NCBI GenBank assembly: GCA_017853575.1
Contig: JAFMJI010000003.1
Location: 62,001 to 126,000, forward strand
DNA length: 64,000 nucleotides
Direction: 5' to 3'
Origin: Chitinophagaceae bacterium
Lineage (GTDB): Bacteria > Bacteroidota > Bacteroidia > Chitinophagales > Chitinophagaceae
Below are positions 7,976 to 16,010 of the stretch, in pieces. The position numbers and the translations under genes were made by a program. The notes under the pieces were generated by a model. It was not told where the DNA came from. It saw only the letters and a list, made by a program, of their open reading frames with translations, and ran no database searches. Every line of letters starts with the position of its first letter. The stretch's first letter is position 1.

Positions 7976-8869
7976 TCAGGATAAAATATCTTTTTTATTG
8001 AATAGGTAGGTGCTTAGCATAAATAATCCACCAATATGACCTACCAAAATGATGATGCTTTTTACAATCGAGTTCATGTTTTCTATACTCCCTCTAATTG
8101 GGACACCCTCTGCTGTTGTTGCGATATAGAAAAATCCTTTCCATCCAACCAGATAACTCGTAAAAAGATATGGTTTTATATGCTTATCGATCAATGGGAC
8201 GTTCATATTGGAAACAATCGTAAAAACCAATACGATACAAATGGTAGTAATAATCGGTCCTATTGAATTTTCGGCAAAAAGGGATAATAAAATTGCAACT
8301 GAAACGATAACGGTTAATGCGAGCGCTGCATATGCAAAGGCAGCTATATATCTCCATAGAATATCGTCGCTGGTAATTTGCATGATCTGTGATACTTCTC
8401 CAGATACACGGAATATCAACATATCGCCAGACCCAAATATGATCAAACTCAACCCAAGTGATAAAATTGCCATCCACAGCAATAGTATTATTGTATAAAT
8501 AATGGATGCATAGAATTTAGCAAGTAGAAGTTCCTGCCTGCTGATTGGTTTTGTGAGTACAAGTCTCAATGTACCCATGTTGGCCTCTCCGCTAATTGCA
8601 TCTCCTGCAATCAAGGCTACCAATATGGGAATTTGAACAAGGAGTGTATTCAAAATAATATAGCACATAAAATACCCATTCATGGCATTTTGTTTGTCAA
8701 GCTGGAAGCTGTCGTTGATACCTTGCAACATTAAATTCATATAATTTTCACCATCTGCCTTGAATGCAAATTGAAAAATCATCACAATGGCTAAGATGGC
8801 AGCAAATGAAATATAGGTTCTTGGCCTTTTGCTGATTTTAAACAATTCTATTTTGAGCAGGGTCCACAT
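7976..8869 (-). CDS. ABC-2 type transporter permease
   Basis: This 297-residue protein has about six membrane helices. It starts MWTLLKIELFKISKRPRTYI, the usual cytoplasmic start of ABC-2 permeases, and contains GDAISGEANMGTLRLVLTKP followed by ISRQELLLAKF, the conserved ABC-2 segment after helix 2. It is encoded 2 nt after the ATPase gene (8872-9780) and 5 nt before the LolA-like gene, so the three form one operon. Such permeases with one ATPase typically export drugs, lipids or polysaccharide precursors, or belong to bacteriocin immunity. The substrate cannot be read from the sequence. Confidence 0.85.
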   Translation of the reverse strand: MWTLLKIELFKISKRPRTYISFAAILAIVMIFQFAFKADGENYMNLMLQGINDSFQLDKQNAMNGYFMCYIILNTLLVQIPILVALIAGDAISGEANMGTLRLVLTKPISRQELLLAKFYASIIYTIILLLWMAILSLGLSLIIFGSGDMLIFRVSGEVSQIMQITSDDILWRYIAAFAYAALALTVIVSVAILLSLFAENSIGPIITTICIVLVFTIVSNMNVPLIDKHIKPYLFTSYLVGWKGFFYIATTAEGVPIRGSIENMNSIVKSIIILVGHIGGLFMLSTYLFNKKDILS

Positions 8870-8871
8870 AT

Positions 8872-9780
8872 TTATGAATTCGTGAGTTGCAGGAAGTAGT
8901 TTTCCAATGAATGATTGCTTTTTAAATTTTCAACCGGGATCTCATGCTCAACCAAAAATTTGATTAATAAAGGAATATCGTTCTTATTCATCTCAAATGA
9001 GAGTGAATCATTTGATACAAGATGTTGAACCCATTGACTCTCGGATATTATTTGGATAACGCTTTTGGTATTATTTGATTCAATCTTTACCAATGTACGA
9101 GCTGGATCAAGCAGCTCACTTACTTTTCCTTCTACAACTTTTTCACCCTTGTGCAAGATGATCATGCTGTCTGCAACCATCTCAATTTCGTTTATCAGGT
9201 GTGATGAAATTAAAATGGTCTTGCCCTCGTTTTTACTGAAATGAATTATGAGATTTCTAATATCTGCTATTCCCTGGGGGTCTAACCCATTTGTTGGTTC
9301 ATCTAAAATAATAAAGTCAGGATCATTTAACAATGCAATGGCAATGCCCAAGCGTTGCTTCATGCCCTGGCTGTATGATTTAACTTTATCATTGCCTCTT
9401 CCTGATAATCCAACCCTTTCCAGTAATTTATCCAATGTTGATTTCGTCGATGGAAGCTTGAAAATCTTAGAGAATATTTTCAAATTTTCATAACCGCTTA
9501 AATAATTATAGGTATCCGGCTTTTCAATGATTGCACCAATATTGCTTAGAATATATTTTTCATTTCCTTTTAGCGGTTTATTGAAAATATTGATTTCACC
9601 ATTGGTAGGTTCAATCAATGAAAGCAGCATTCTCATCGTAGTGCTCTTTCCTGCACCATTTTGACCTAAAAAACCATAAACACTTCCTTTGGCAATTTCA
9701 AATGAAATATTTTTAACCGCCTCGAAGTTTTTAAATGATTTTGAAAGATTCCTTACCTCTACAATTGTATCCTGCATCAC
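8872..9780 (-). CDS. ABC transporter ATP-binding protein (ABC-2 exporter)
   Basis: This 302-residue cytoplasmic ATPase has all nucleotide-binding motifs: Walker A GQNGAGKST near residue 40, signature YSQGMKQRLGIA, Walker B FIILDEPTNGLDPQG and switch histidine ILISSHL. The C-terminal 80 residues after the core (EGKVSELLDPARTLVKIESN onward) form the regulatory extension usual for ABC-2 exporter ATPases. It is the first gene of the operon with the permease (8872/8869, gap 2 nt). Initiation is either at the first or the second of two consecutive Met codons. It couples ATP hydrolysis to export of an unknown substrate. Confidence 0.9.
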   Translation of the reverse strand: MMQDTIVEVRNLSKSFKNFEAVKNISFEIAKGSVYGFLGQNGAGKSTTMRMLLSLIEPTNGEINIFNKPLKGNEKYILSNIGAIIEKPDTYNYLSGYENLKIFSKIFKLPSTKSTLDKLLERVGLSGRGNDKVKSYSQGMKQRLGIAIALLNDPDFIILDEPTNGLDPQGIADIRNLIIHFSKNEGKTILISSHLINEIEMVADSMIILHKGEKVVEGKVSELLDPARTLVKIESNNTKSVIQIISESQWVQHLVSNDSLSFEMNKNDIPLLIKFLVEHEIPVENLKSNHSLENYFLQLTNS

Positions 9781-9825
9781 AGTATTAACAACTCAGCAGT
9801 GATATGGTTTAGTACTCCTCAAGAA

Positions 9826-11373
9826 TCATTTAGCCATTTCAGCATTGCTTACAAAAGCTAAATGTCGGCTGTCGGGCGACCAGGAATTTACGTTGATGGT
9901 ACCCTGCCCACCATATAAATGTGCAATAACCCTGGGTGCTCCACCAGATGTGGGCATGATGCGCAACATTACTTTCTTATATGAAGGATGGCTGTTGGGA
10001 TCTATGTCTGTTGGGAAGGAAATAATTGACATCCATTTCCCATCGGGTGAAATATGTGGAAACCAATTATTGTATTCATCGAAAGTTAATTGCTCTTTCT
10101 CTGTTCCATCAGGCTTCATTCTCCAAATTTGCATCGTGCCTGATTGATTCCCGTTGTAATAAATATATTTTCCATCAGGTGAATATTCACATCCATCTAC
10201 ATGCCCAGTTGTATTTTTTGTTAGATCTTCTTCTTTCCCTGTTTCAACATCTACTTTATAAATATTGTACACTTTGCTTCCATTTCTTTGTGCAACAACA
10301 ACAACTTCTTTGTTGCCAGGAGCCCAACCATGCCAATAGGAAGGGGTTTCTTTGGTAATCAATTTTGGTGTCCCTCCTTCAATGGGTAAAACCCATACAG
10401 CCGAGCTATTTAATTTTTGTTCAACTCTTGAGCTGCTGATGGCCAGCATTTTCCCATCAAATGAAATACCATGATCGTTGTTGTTTTTATTTACTTGATC
10501 AGTATTTAATTTTTCAAGCGTACCACCGCTGATAGGAATTTTATACAAAAGGCCACCATCATTAAACAATAGTTTTTTCCCGTCCGGCATCCAGTTGGGT
10601 GCTTCAAATCGATGGGTTGCTTCATATATGATATTTCTTTCTCCAGTAAATGCATCAATGATTTCTAGCCTGCAGCTGAAAACTGGCTCTTTGGTGCTTA
10701 ATGTTTTTTGAACGATCGGATTGGGGTGATAGGTGTAGGGGACTGGCTTATCAATTCGCACATTCCATACTTTTATTGTGGAAGCTTCTTTTTCATTTAA
10801 TGAATGTGAAAATAAACCTGCATATACTTCATCTCCAAGTTCACTTAATTGAATAGATCCAACCACTTGAAGAGGCTCGCCAAAATTTGCAACACTCATT
10901 GTATATGTATTGCTCTTTCGCTCCAGTTGAATGGTTTGCATGTTCTTTTTGGGGAACATGATAATTTGCTCCGGATTTTTTATGACTTCATTTGTTGATT
11001 TTCTCCATTGCATGTACATCGTTCCTTTATGATCCTGACATGCACTTAATTGTTTGCTGTTATTGGATAGGGATGATCTGATCATCCATCCAAATTCTTT
11101 ATCTGCATTTTTGGAAGATGCTTCAACTGAAAAATCTGCTGTCAAAATAAAATCACCGGTTAATTTTTTGTGAGCGAAATGAAAATCTTCCTGATTACCA
11201 CTCGTGATTGATCCTCCACCAGTTATCAAATATGATTGTTCATTTACATTGTACACGACACTCCCTTTTTTAAAGGGATTCCCAATGTCATTGCTTTCAA
11301 AAAAAGTACCTGTTTTTTGCTGAGCTTTTAAAATGGTTGAAATCAGCATTAGCAAAAAAAGAATCTTTTTCAT
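9826..11373 (-). CDS. TolB-like beta-propeller protein with N-terminal lectin-like domain
   Basis: This 515-residue exported protein (signal MKKILFLLMLISTILKAQ) has two parts. Residues about 25-215 look like a concanavalin/DUF1349-type beta-sandwich (KKLTGDFILTADFSV, EFGWMIRSSL, IQLERKSNTYTMSV, VYAGLFSHSLNE). Residues about 235-515 contain PD40/WD40-like repeats as in TolB: APNWMPDGKKLLFNDGG, GISFDGKMLAISS, EYSPDGKYIYYNG, PHISPDGKWMSII and SWSPDSRHLAFVSN. It follows the CBM9-like gene by 24 nt on the same strand. The domain pair suggests a carbohydrate-related sensing or scaffold role rather than the Tol-Pal TolB itself. The function is unproven. Confidence 0.75.
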   Translation of the reverse strand: MKKILFLLMLISTILKAQQKTGTFFESNDIGNPFKKGSVVYNVNEQSYLITGGGSITSGNQEDFHFAHKKLTGDFILTADFSVEASSKNADKEFGWMIRSSLSNNSKQLSACQDHKGTMYMQWRKSTNEVIKNPEQIIMFPKKNMQTIQLERKSNTYTMSVANFGEPLQVVGSIQLSELGDEVYAGLFSHSLNEKEASTIKVWNVRIDKPVPYTYHPNPIVQKTLSTKEPVFSCRLEIIDAFTGERNIIYEATHRFEAPNWMPDGKKLLFNDGGLLYKIPISGGTLEKLNTDQVNKNNNDHGISFDGKMLAISSSRVEQKLNSSAVWVLPIEGGTPKLITKETPSYWHGWAPGNKEVVVVAQRNGSKVYNIYKVDVETGKEEDLTKNTTGHVDGCEYSPDGKYIYYNGNQSGTMQIWRMKPDGTEKEQLTFDEYNNWFPHISPDGKWMSIISFPTDIDPNSHPSYKKVMLRIMPTSGGAPRVIAHLYGGQGTINVNSWSPDSRHLAFVSNAEMAK

Positions 11374-11397
11374 AGTATATATTTTTTGATTAGACGG

Positions 11398-12099
11398 TTA
11401 ATCAAAAATGATCTTGCCGAATTTTTCATAATCATGAAAATTCTTTCTGGTAGCCATCCAGCTCCATTGGCTGGTTTTATCGTCGTAATCAATTCTGTAA
11501 AAATTTGCTCTCCACATAGTACCGCTTTTTGGGGGAACATTTTGGAGCGGAGCCAGCAGCTTATAGGGGATAAAAAATTCTGCGATCCACGAAGTGGTCT
11601 GTCCGTTTTTTGATTGGATGGATGCCGAATGCTTCGTCAGCCTATCACCCTCGTAGTGCCAGGGTCTCCAGCCCAAAAACTTTCCTTCATAATTAGGCAC
11701 TAATATTGGTAGTTCATAATTATATGGAGAGAGCTCATATTCAAAGTAAATATTAGATGCTTCATTTGGCCAAAAGAACACTTCAACTACATCTTCATTA
11801 TAAATATCTGCAAAATCTTCGCGTAGGGTAGAGGTGATCATACTGTCTTCTGAAACATATAAGCAGTAGACTCCATTCTCTGAATAGAGCATTTTAAATT
11901 TTGATGTGTAATGTTTGTTTCCTTTTCTATGTGTGAGATTTACAAACGATGTTTGTAACCAATTTTTCCCATCTCCCTTTCCATTGATTTCAAAGTCAGT
12001 AGTTTTTTTTATGTGGAGTACACCTGAATCTTGAAAGGCAGTTTCAGCAATTGCTGAAGTCGAAAGAAGAGAAAAGAAAATAAAGGGTAAAAATTTCAT
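11398..12099 (-). CDS. Exported CBM9-like domain protein
   Basis: This 233-residue protein has a signal peptide (ending TSAIAET) and a single family 9 carbohydrate-binding-like beta-sandwich. Supporting stretches are FEINGKGDGKNWLQTSFV at the start, ENGVYCLYVSEDSMI, the EDVVEVFFWPNE motif, YFEYELSP, WIAEFFIPYKLL and MWRANFYRID. The usual partner in similar genes is a larger enzyme; here it stands alone as a secreted domain between the PIG-L deacetylase gene (gap 6 nt) and the TolB-like gene (gap 24 nt). It probably binds a glycan or glycoconjugate in the periplasm or at the surface. The family call rests on the strand pattern and is fairly secure. Confidence 0.75.
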   Translation of the reverse strand: MKFLPFIFFSLLSTSAIAETAFQDSGVLHIKKTTDFEINGKGDGKNWLQTSFVNLTHRKGNKHYTSKFKMLYSENGVYCLYVSEDSMITSTLREDFADIYNEDVVEVFFWPNEASNIYFEYELSPYNYELPILVPNYEGKFLGWRPWHYEGDRLTKHSASIQSKNGQTTSWIAEFFIPYKLLAPLQNVPPKSGTMWRANFYRIDYDDKTSQWSWMATRKNFHDYEKFGKIIFD

Positions 12100-12105
12100 A
12101 GAAAA

Positions 12106-12975
12106 TTATTTATGAAGCATGGGGAATAATCTTCTGATATCCTCTTCTTTCGGTTGAGTTCCATATTCGCATACTTCAAACGCTTCAATATATTTTGCTT
12201 GTTTGGCTTTGTCCTCACCGTACCACTTTACCAATGAAGCCATAAATTCTGGTTTGATGGTTTCTTCATATCGCTTAGTCATCCATTGAATTTTTTCTTC
12301 TTTTCCTGCAGGAACTTCATTCTCATAGTGACCAATCCAAGGGTTCCATTCGTAGAATTGTGAAACATGCGCATCCAATCCGTAGATTTTTTTCTTATAT
12401 ACTGAAGTTATGTCAACCACAATGTCTGGTCTAAAGGGATTGGGTCTCTGAAAATTATCTCTGGTATATAGAAAAACAGGATTCTTCTTAAGTGCTGGAA
12501 CATCATATGCGATGTTTGGTACAGCTACCATGTATGCTGCATCTTGTACAAGAACACCTGTATAACGATGATCTGGATGATAATCATTTGGGCGTGGTGC
12601 AATGACTACATCTGCATTCCACTCTCTAATTTTTCTGATGATTTGTAAACGTACTTCCAAGCTTGGCATCAACATGCCATCATGATTGTCTAAGACATCA
12701 TATTTAATACCCAATCTTTTTGCAACTTCTTGTGTTTCGGAATATCTCCTTTCTGCAAGTGCTCTTCCTTGCATTTTATGATGTCCGGCATCACCATTGG
12801 TTACAGCAACAAATTTTACTGCATGCCCCATTTCTGCAAACATGGCTGCAATACCACCTGCATCTAAATCGCAATCGTCTGGGTGAGCTCCAATTACTAT
12901 GATCCTGCTTTTTTCCTGGGCTGAAACTGTAAATAAAAATGAAATGAATAGAGTTAACAAAAAGATCCTTTTCAT
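12106..12975 (-). CDS. PIG-L family deacetylase, exported
   Basis: This 289-residue protein starts with a signal peptide (MKRIFLLTLFISFLFTVSAQ). The zinc site of the LmbE/PIG-L family is complete: AHPDD at 30-34 and HPDHRYTG at 133-140. The family removes N-acetyl groups from GlcNAc-type sugars or related conjugates using a Zn ion and the motif Asp as general base. Export to the periplasm, together with the following CBM9-like and TolB-like proteins in the same direction, suggests processing of an extracellular N-acetylated glycan or secondary metabolite. It appears to be the first gene of this run, 70 nt from the divergent gene at 13046. Confidence 0.87.
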   Translation of the reverse strand: MKRIFLLTLFISFLFTVSAQEKSRIIVIGAHPDDCDLDAGGIAAMFAEMGHAVKFVAVTNGDAGHHKMQGRALAERRYSETQEVAKRLGIKYDVLDNHDGMLMPSLEVRLQIIRKIREWNADVVIAPRPNDYHPDHRYTGVLVQDAAYMVAVPNIAYDVPALKKNPVFLYTRDNFQRPNPFRPDIVVDITSVYKKKIYGLDAHVSQFYEWNPWIGHYENEVPAGKEEKIQWMTKRYEETIKPEFMASLVKWYGEDKAKQAKYIEAFEVCEYGTQPKEEDIRRLFPMLHK

Positions 12976-13045
12976 GGCAATAATTTGAATATGAACAATC
13001 GTATACTGTAAGTTATGAAATTCTTATATTCATGAAAACTTTAAA

Positions 13046-13831
13046 ATGGAAGTCCATCACCCACATGGTCATCATGGTCCAAAGAAGAGCAAAGAGTATT
13101 TGTTGGAGTTTCTCATGTTGTTTGCGGCGGTGAGCTTAGGATTCTTGGCAGAAAATATCCGTGAAGGTTTTATTGAAAGACACCGTTCTCATGAATTGGC
13201 CTTGGCCCTACGAACTGATATTGAACAAGATGTAGAAAAAATAAAAATTTTAAATGTTAGTCGAACTGATATTTTAAGAAAAGCGAAATTGGCGGTGTTT
13301 GATATTGAAAAAAATGGGTTTAAGCGATCTGATACAAATCAGTACAGATTGATGTTGAGGGCTGCTTATTATTGGCAATATTTCGAACCGACTACTGCCA
13401 ATCTTGATCAAATCATCAATTCTGGTTCTTTGCGTTATTTTAAAAACAGGGAGCTGGTAGAAGCAATTTCTACCTACAGAAATTTCATAAATATTATCGA
13501 ATCGCGCAATGAACGAGAGAAACAATTTTTTTATGATGTCATGCAACCCATCGTATTAGATCATTTGAATTTGTCTCCTATGGATACTACACATTTCAAT
13601 GGAGATATGATCAATAAAGACTTCTTCAATAAAATTGATTCTGGAATGATCAATATTAAAACAAAGGATCTTGTTTTATTTGACAATGATCCTAATACAA
13701 AATTTAAGGTGTTGAATGCGTATAGATCATTCAGCATCAATGTTACCAATACGATGCGAACTTACATTAAGCCTTATGTAATAGAAGCAGAGCATTTGAT
13801 TCAATTGCTCAATAAAGAGCTTGAAGATTAG
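13046..13831 (+). CDS. Bacteroidota membrane protein with histidine-rich N-terminus (paralogue of 2543-3346)
   Basis: This 261-residue protein starts MEVHHPHGHHGPKKSKEY, with five histidines in the first eleven residues, then one hydrophobic helix (about 18-36, LLEFLMLFAAVSLGFLAEN). The remainder is a helical soluble region with the family motifs HRSHELALAL after the helix and INSGSLRYFKN in the middle. It is a clear relative of the protein at 2543-3346, with the same length class and order of motifs. It is transcribed away from the PIG-L gene and ends 4 nt from the convergent serine hydrolase. No catalytic motif is seen. The function is unknown. Confidence 0.6.
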   Translation: MEVHHPHGHHGPKKSKEYLLEFLMLFAAVSLGFLAENIREGFIERHRSHELALALRTDIEQDVEKIKILNVSRTDILRKAKLAVFDIEKNGFKRSDTNQYRLMLRAAYYWQYFEPTTANLDQIINSGSLRYFKNRELVEAISTYRNFINIIESRNEREKQFFYDVMQPIVLDHLNLSPMDTTHFNGDMINKDFFNKIDSGMINIKTKDLVLFDNDPNTKFKVLNAYRSFSINVTNTMRTYIKPYVIEAEHLIQLLNKELED

Positions 13832-13835
13832 AAAA

Positions 13836-15053
13836 TCAATGCTTAACTGCAGATATGATTTTCCCGATAAGTTCATCCAGGTATTTATTTTCAACCCACC
13901 TGGCAACAACCACCAATTCGTTTTCTCGATCTACATAAATCATATTTGTTCCATTTCCTATATGCGCATAAGCAGATGCTGGCGCAGAGGGAAATTGTTT
14001 TTTACCAGTATTTAAAAAGTAATTCATAAACCCATATCCAGGGTTGGCATTGGTAGGAGTAGTTGATAAATTGATCCATGATTCGGGAATTAATTGTTGG
14101 TCATTCCATTTCCCTTTATTATAGGTTAGCCATCCAAATCTTGCCATATCCATCGCATTGATAAACATCCCCCCTCCAAAATGTCCACCACCACTCACCG
14201 ATTGAATCAATTTTCCATCTAATACAATCCAAGAATTTCTGTAACCCGTCCAATGCCAAAAATTACTTGCTCCTATTGGATCCATAATTTTTTCTCTGAG
14301 TACTTCCGGTAATGATTGGTGCCAAACTGTAGTCGCAGCCAATGCCAATGCATTTACTCTGGTATCATTGTATTTGTATACAGTTCCTGGTTCATGGCGT
14401 TTTCGGTTGATCCACGCTGAAGGTACATCATCCGGGCGATCAGCCCAGTCAGGCTTTCCCCAAAGTACTCCTTCCCAATCACTGGTCTGACGCAACATGT
14501 GGTCCCAGCTAATTTTTCTGTTGTGTTCAGAATCAAATGGTTTGATGAACTGCGGTTGACCTATTTGATCTCCTGTGCGATAAGGATTCGGATCATAGGG
14601 TTCAATCATTGGTACATAGTCAACAACTTTATCATGGATGGATTTAATCAATCCTTTTTCTACCGCTAGTCCTATCAACGTAGAAAGGAAACTTTTGGTA
14701 ACGCTATGAGTTTGTTCAGTATTGTTTACATCACCCCATGATCCAATGATATACCCCTTGTAGATGATGACTCCACTGCTTGACTTTCTTTCTGCAAATG
14801 GCCCAATTCCATCACTCAAAGGTTCTTTGTAAAAATTATAAATCTGTGCCAGCTCTTGATTTTTAGGCATCGATGTTTCGTGTGCCATTGCAAATGAAAT
14901 GGCCTCATTTAATGTAGACTCGCTAAGCCCCATGGAGCCTGGTGTTCTTGATTCCCAATTTCCTTTTGGTGGGAAGTAAGTTTGGAGTGGTACTAGTTTT
15001 TTTTGTGCAAATATGAATTGACAGGTCAATAGACAGAGCAGCAACTGTTTCAT
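13836..15053 (-). CDS. Serine hydrolase, class C beta-lactamase/esterase fold
   Basis: This 405-residue exported protein (signal MKQLLLCLLTCQFIFAQ) belongs to the beta-lactamase-related family. The nucleophile motif S-x-x-K is SVTK at 117-120 in HSVTKSFLSTLIGLAVEKG. The second motif lies around YKYNDTR (226-232), with the position after the Tyr taken by Asn-Asp rather than the usual x-Asn. GGGHFGGGMFIN and a late SAYAHIGNGTNMIYV segment complete the site. Such proteins are esterases, D-aminopeptidases or beta-lactamase-like hydrolases; true beta-lactamase activity cannot be assumed. The gene diverges from the DUF1080 gene across a 90-bp region. Confidence 0.85.
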   Translation of the reverse strand: MKQLLLCLLTCQFIFAQKKLVPLQTYFPPKGNWESRTPGSMGLSESTLNEAISFAMAHETSMPKNQELAQIYNFYKEPLSDGIGPFAERKSSSGVIIYKGYIIGSWGDVNNTEQTHSVTKSFLSTLIGLAVEKGLIKSIHDKVVDYVPMIEPYDPNPYRTGDQIGQPQFIKPFDSEHNRKISWDHMLRQTSDWEGVLWGKPDWADRPDDVPSAWINRKRHEPGTVYKYNDTRVNALALAATTVWHQSLPEVLREKIMDPIGASNFWHWTGYRNSWIVLDGKLIQSVSGGGHFGGGMFINAMDMARFGWLTYNKGKWNDQQLIPESWINLSTTPTNANPGYGFMNYFLNTGKKQFPSAPASAYAHIGNGTNMIYVDRENELVVVARWVENKYLDELIGKIISAVKH

Positions 15054-15081
15054 TCTATTAAAATTGATTTGAAGTTAATCA

Positions 15082-15099
15082 AGTTCACTAATTTGAACT
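15082..15099. promoter_or_regulatory. Short inverted repeat between divergent genes
   Basis: AGTTCA and TGAACT form perfect 6-bp arms separated by ctaatt. The site lies between the serine hydrolase start (15053, minus) and the DUF1080 gene start (15144, plus), where an operator could control both. Short dyads arise by chance in AT-rich DNA, so this is only a candidate. Confidence 0.25.
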
Positions 15100-15143
15100 C
15101 AATAAAATTCAATAATTTCAGGTAATCTCAATAAACAGATCTT

Positions 15144-16007
15144 ATGAAGATTTTATCAAGCCTCATGGTGTTGGCACTCGTATTGAATATTCAATTTGTA
15201 TTTGCACAAAAAAAATCAACTGAACACTGGGAATCCATGTTCAATGGGAAAGACTTGACGGGATGGACTCCCAAGGTCCGCAATTATCCTGCAGGAGAAA
15301 ATTTCGGAAATACATTCAGGGTGGAAGATGGCAAATTGGTTGTACGATACGATGCGTATGATAAATTCGATGAGCGATTTGGACATTTATTTTATAACAA
15401 GCCATATAATTATTATAGAATACGTTTGGAATATAGGTTTATCGGTGATCAAGCAAAAGACGGACCTGGATGGGCTTTCAGAAACAGCGGTATCATGGTA
15501 CATGGCCAAACTCCACAGAGCATGGGATTGAAACAGGATTTTCCTGTATCAATTGAAGTCCAATTGTTAGGCGGTGATGGAAAAAATAAAAGAACAACTT
15601 GTAACCTCTGTACACCAGGTACCAATGTAGAAATAAACGGAAAGTTAGAAAAGACACATTGTATCAATTCGACTTCTGAAACATATCATGGTGATCAATG
15701 GGTAAGAGCTGAAGTGTTGGTGTTGGGAGATTCGGTTGTGAAACATTATGCAAATGGACAGGAGGTGTTGGTGTATATGAAACCACAAGTAGGTGGTGGG
15801 AATGTAGATGGACAAGAAATTGTGTTTGGGACTCCCGGTCAGTTGTTAACGGGAGGAACAATATCCTTGCAAAGTGAGAGCCATCCTGTAGAATTCAAGA
15901 ACATTGAGATTTTAAACTTAGAAGGTTGCATGGATCCAAAGGCATCCAATTATAAATCGTATTATATCAAGTCAAAACCTTCTGATTGTAAGTACAATAA
16001 AAAGTAG
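15144..16007 (+). CDS. DUF1080 (3-keto-disaccharide hydrolase-like) protein
   Basis: This 287-residue exported protein (signal ending QFVFAQ) opens with WESMFNGKDLTGWTPK, the hallmark start of DUF1080, and continues with the concanavalin-like core (FGNTFRVEDGKLVVRYDAY, NSGIMVHGQTP, SIEVQLLGGDGK, ISLQSESHPVEFKNIEIL). The C-terminus carries a small tail with GCMDPKASNYKSYY and a CKYNKK end. Pfam now names the domain 3-keto-disaccharide hydrolase because some members cleave 3-keto-glycosides after oxidation by Gfo/Idh/MocA enzymes, four of which are encoded in this window. It is followed after 3 nt by the S10 peptidase gene. The substrate is not known. Confidence 0.85.
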   Translation: MKILSSLMVLALVLNIQFVFAQKKSTEHWESMFNGKDLTGWTPKVRNYPAGENFGNTFRVEDGKLVVRYDAYDKFDERFGHLFYNKPYNYYRIRLEYRFIGDQAKDGPGWAFRNSGIMVHGQTPQSMGLKQDFPVSIEVQLLGGDGKNKRTTCNLCTPGTNVEINGKLEKTHCINSTSETYHGDQWVRAEVLVLGDSVVKHYANGQEVLVYMKPQVGGGNVDGQEIVFGTPGQLLTGGTISLQSESHPVEFKNIEILNLEGCMDPKASNYKSYYIKSKPSDCKYNKK

Positions 16008-16010
16008 ATT

